This document shows, one piece after another, positions 61,618 through 64,000 of a stretch of DNA of 64,000 bases. This stretch comes from UBA4732 sp963823075. GTDB lineage: Bacteria; Planctomycetota; Planctomycetia; Gemmatales; Gemmataceae. The notes under the pieces are model-generated. The model saw only the letters and a list, made by a program, of their open reading frames with translations, made no database searches and was not told the DNA's origin. The number at the start of each line of letters is the position of its first letter. The stretch's first letter is position 1. A program made the position numbers and the translations under genes. The stretch lies in contig CAWGKE010000001.1 in the NCBI GenBank assembly GCA_963823075.1, positions 1,922,001-1,986,000 on the forward strand, given 5' to 3'.

Positions 61618-64000
61618 GCGGTCGCGTTCTTTCCCTTGGGTCGTCCGACGCCGCCGCCGAGCGCGTCGCCGAACTGCTCGAAATGCTGGTGAACCGGCTG
61701 CAGGCGGGCGAGCCGGTGGACGTGGAGGCGTTCCTGGCGGAGCACCCGGAGCAGGCGGAGCAGCTCCGCCCGCTGCTGCCCGCCGTACACGTGTTGGCGG
61801 AGGTGAGCCGGTCCGGGGCCGATGACCTGGGGGCGGGGCAGGACGGCGACCCGCCGCTGGGGACGCTCGGCGACTTCCGGCTGGTGCGCGAGCTGGGCCG
61901 CGGCGGCATGGGCATTGTCTACGAAGCGGAGCAAATATCGCTTCACCGTCGCGTGGCGTTGAAACTGCTGCCATTCGCCGCCACGATGGACCCGCGCCAC
62001 TTGCAGCGGTTCAAGAACGAGGCGCTGGCCGCGGCGCAGCTGCACCATACGAACATCGTGCCGGTCTATTCCGTCGGCTGTGAGCGCGGCGTCTCCTTCT
62101 ACGCCATGCAGTTCATCGACGGCCAGCCGCTCTCCGCCGTGATCCGCGACCTGCGGCGGGCTGGCGGGCCGGGGCCGGCCGGCGCCGATGCCGGCGTGCC
62201 GACCACGGCCCACGTACCGGCCGACCGGGTCAGGGACCCAAAGGCGGACACGGAACCGGCGGCGCGGCAATCGACGTTGGGGCCTGCTCGTGGCCGGGAA
62301 TACGTCCGGCGCGTGGCGGAGCTGGGCGTGCAGGCGGCGGAAGCGCTGGACCACGCCCACCAGCTGGGCATCGTCCATCGCGACGTCAAGCCGGGCAACC
62401 TGCTGCTGGACGTGTGCGGCCGCCTGTGGGTGGCCGACTTCGGTCTGGCCCACATCCAGCACGGCGACGCAAACCTGACGATGACGGGCGACCTGATGGG
62501 GACGCTGCGTTACATGAGTCCGGAGCAGGCCCTGGCCAAGCGCGTGCCGATCGACCACCGCACCGACGTCTACTCGCTGGGCGCCACGCTGTACGAGCTG
62601 CTGACGCTGCAACCGGCAATCTCGGGGAAGGACCGGCAGGAGGTGCTGCGGCAGATCGCCTTCGAGGAGCCGAAACCGCCTCGCCGGATCGCCAAGGCCA
62701 TCCCGGCGGAGCTGGAGATCATCGTCCTCAAGGCGATGAGCAAGAACCCGGCGGAGCGCTATGGCACGGCCCAGGACATGGCGGACGACCTTCGGCGCTG
62801 GCTGGACGACCGGCCGATCCAGGCGCGGCGTCCCTCGTGGCGGAAGGTGGCGGCCGGGTGGGCGCGGCGGCACCGGGCCGCCGTGTGGGCGGCGGCAGTG
62901 GTGGCGGTGATCGCGGCCCTGTTCGCTGGAGGCGCAGGCGTGCTTTGGGCGCGGCAGCGGGCGGCGGTGGCGGCGGAGGCGGGCGGGGCGTTGCGCGAGG
63001 CTGCGGACTTTCAGGAGCAGGGGAATTGGCCGGAAGCGCTGGCGTCGGCCCGTCATGCCGAGGCGGCGGTGACGGCTGGCCCCGCGGACGCGGGGCTGCG
63101 GGAGCGCGTGCGGCGGCGGCGGGCGGACCTGGAAATGGTCGCCACGGTGGAGGAAATCCGCCTACTGGGCACCGCAGTGAAAGACGGGCATTATGACGCC
63201 GCTATGAGAGATCTGGAATACGCACAGGTGTTCCGGCAGTACGGCGTTGACGTGGCAGCGCTGGGGCCGGCGGAAGCGGGGGCGCGCATCCGGGCGACGA
63301 GCGTTCCGGTCGCGCTGGCGGCGGCCCTGGACGACTGGGCTTTGGTGTGCAAGGAAACGCGGAAGAAGGGCGACGCGACCTGGAAGGACTTGCTGGCGAC
63401 GGCCCGCGCCGCCGACCCGGACGACTGGCGGAATCAGGTGCGCGACGCCCTGGAGTCGGAGCCGCCGAATCAGAAAGCCTTGAAGGAACTGGCGTCTTCC
63501 GATCGCGCCGCCGATCAACCGCCTTCTACTCTCGTTTGGATCGGAGAGGCCCTGATGTCGAGCGGGGCCGTTGACCAGGCGACGGCGTTGCTGCAGACCG
63601 CGCAGGCCCGGTATCCGGGCAACTTCTGGATAAACGACGCGCTGGGGAAGCAGGTCCTCCATGAATCCGGACCCTCCTATTTGGCAGAAGCGATCCGCTT
63701 TCATAGCGTTGCCGTGGCCCTCCGGCCGCAGAGCCCTGGCGCCCACGTCAACCTCGGCGCTGCCCTGTCTGCTCAGGGTCGGCTGGACGAGGCCGTCGCC
63801 GAGTACCGCAAGGCAATCGCCCTCAAACCCGACTATGCGGAAGCCCGTAACAATCTCGGCAAGGTCTTGTGTGACCTGAAGAAGTTTGACGAAGCGGAGA
63901 CTGAATGCCGTAAGGCCATCGCGCTCAAGCCCGGGCTGGCGGAAGCCCACGCCAACCTCGGCAACGCCCTGCGGCTCATGGGTCAGCTGGACGAGGCCGT
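61614..64000 (+). CDS. Ser/Thr protein kinase with TPR domain (3' end outside window)
   Basis: At least 795 aa, open to the window edge. Kinase: LGRGGMGIVYEAE, VALKLLPF, a variable insert of about 45 residues (GGPGPAGADAGVPTTAHVPA...), HRDVKPGNLLLD, DFGLA, GTLRYMSPEQ, and EIIVLKAMSKNPAERY. A membrane helix (AAVWAAAVVAVIAALFAGGA) lies at about residues 423-444. The exported part has TPRs at the end (AHVNLGAALSAQGRLDEAVA, YRKAIALKPDYAEA). It starts on the sigma stop codon, so the two are translationally coupled. Likely a transmembrane sensor feeding the sigma factor (inference). Confidence 0.92.
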   Translation, partial: MSGRVLSLGSSDAAAERVAELLEMLVNRLQAGEPVDVEAFLAEHPEQAEQLRPLLPAVHVLAEVSRSGADDLGAGQDGDPPLGTLGDFRLVRELGRGGMGIVYEAEQISLHRRVALKLLPFAATMDPRHLQRFKNEALAAAQLHHTNIVPVYSVGCERGVSFYAMQFIDGQPLSAVIRDLRRAGGPGPAGADAGVPTTAHVPADRVRDPKADTEPAARQSTLGPARGREYVRRVAELGVQAAEALDHAHQLGIVHRDVKPGNLLLDVCGRLWVADFGLAHIQHGDANLTMTGDLMGTLRYMSPEQALAKRVPIDHRTDVYSLGATLYELLTLQPAISGKDRQEVLRQIAFEEPKPPRRIAKAIPAELEIIVLKAMSKNPAERYGTAQDMADDLRRWLDDRPIQARRPSWRKVAAGWARRHRAAVWAAAVVAVIAALFAGGAGVLWARQRAAVAAEAGGALREAADFQEQGNWPEALASARHAEAAVTAGPADAGLRERVRRRRADLEMVATVEEIRLLGTAVKDGHYDAAMRDLEYAQVFRQYGVDVAALGPAEAGARIRATSVPVALAAALDDWALVCKETRKKGDATWKDLLATARAADPDDWRNQVRDALESEPPNQKALKELASSDRAADQPPSTLVWIGEALMSSGAVDQATALLQTAQARYPGNFWINDALGKQVLHESGPSYLAEAIRFHSVAVALRPQSPGAHVNLGAALSAQGRLDEAVAEYRKAIALKPDYAEARNNLGKVLCDLKKFDEAETECRKAIALKPGLAEAHANLGNALRLMGQLDEA

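Overview
The window is GC-rich DNA from a planctomycete, most likely in or near the Gemmataceae. The evidence is a DUF1592-type/DUF1552 gene pair, a very large PVC-type membrane-bound dehydrogenase with a C-terminal CxxCH, several MJ0042-type zinc-ribbon membrane proteins, ECF sigma factors coupled to Ser/Thr kinases, DUF4058 and DUF1570 proteins, and surface proteins with an N-terminal LERLEDRLTPS-type motif. No rRNA, tRNA or CRISPR array was seen.

Layout. 0-5.8 kb: a D-2-hydroxyacid dehydrogenase, an OprB-like porin, a zinc-ribbon methyltransferase, then a scrambled stretch with a Tse2-like toxin candidate and a partial duplication of a ykgJ-family gene. 5.9-10.4 kb: the DUF1592/DUF1552 pair, a DUF433/DUF5615 toxin-antitoxin-like pair and a second YkgJ-type protein. 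10.5-14.4 kb: methionine salvage genes mtnB-mtnD-mtnC, then serA with a one-base frameshift. 14.5-19.4 kb: the PVC dehydrogenase, a rhodanese, moaC and a polyprenyl synthase packed in one direction. 19.3-20.4 kb: an HNH-type pair flanked by an exact 82-bp direct repeat of the prenyl synthase 3' end. 20.5-22.4 kb: a HEAT-like membrane protein. 22.6-37.7 kb (minus strand): a tandem family of giant repeat-rich surface proteins, of which one copy (A) is open and three (B, C, D) are truncated, frameshifted or reduced to the leader. 38-50 kb: housekeeping and small genes (HDAC-like, malic enzyme, DUF1805, PilZ, HMA-like, TIGR03118-like, glnS, DUF1570, sugar isomerase). 50-56 kb: MJ0042 zinc-ribbon membrane proteins and a DUF4058 protein. 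56-64 kb: two divergent ECF-sigma/kinase operons with a second DUF433/DUF5615 pair between them.

Three themes stand out. (1) Three small accessory modules (Tse2-like, HNH, DUF433/DUF5615) each sit between an intact host sequence and a partial copy of that same sequence. (2) Dispersed repeats (a perfect 30-bp-arm palindrome in two copies, heptamer inverted repeats, a hyphenated G/C-rich palindrome, a MITE-like element) lie between genes and, in places, inside reading frames, including the activation loop of a kinase. (3) Many genes are broken by one-base indels, several of which shorten a C or G run by one base. This points to sequencing error for at least some of them, so 'pseudogene' calls here should be read with care.
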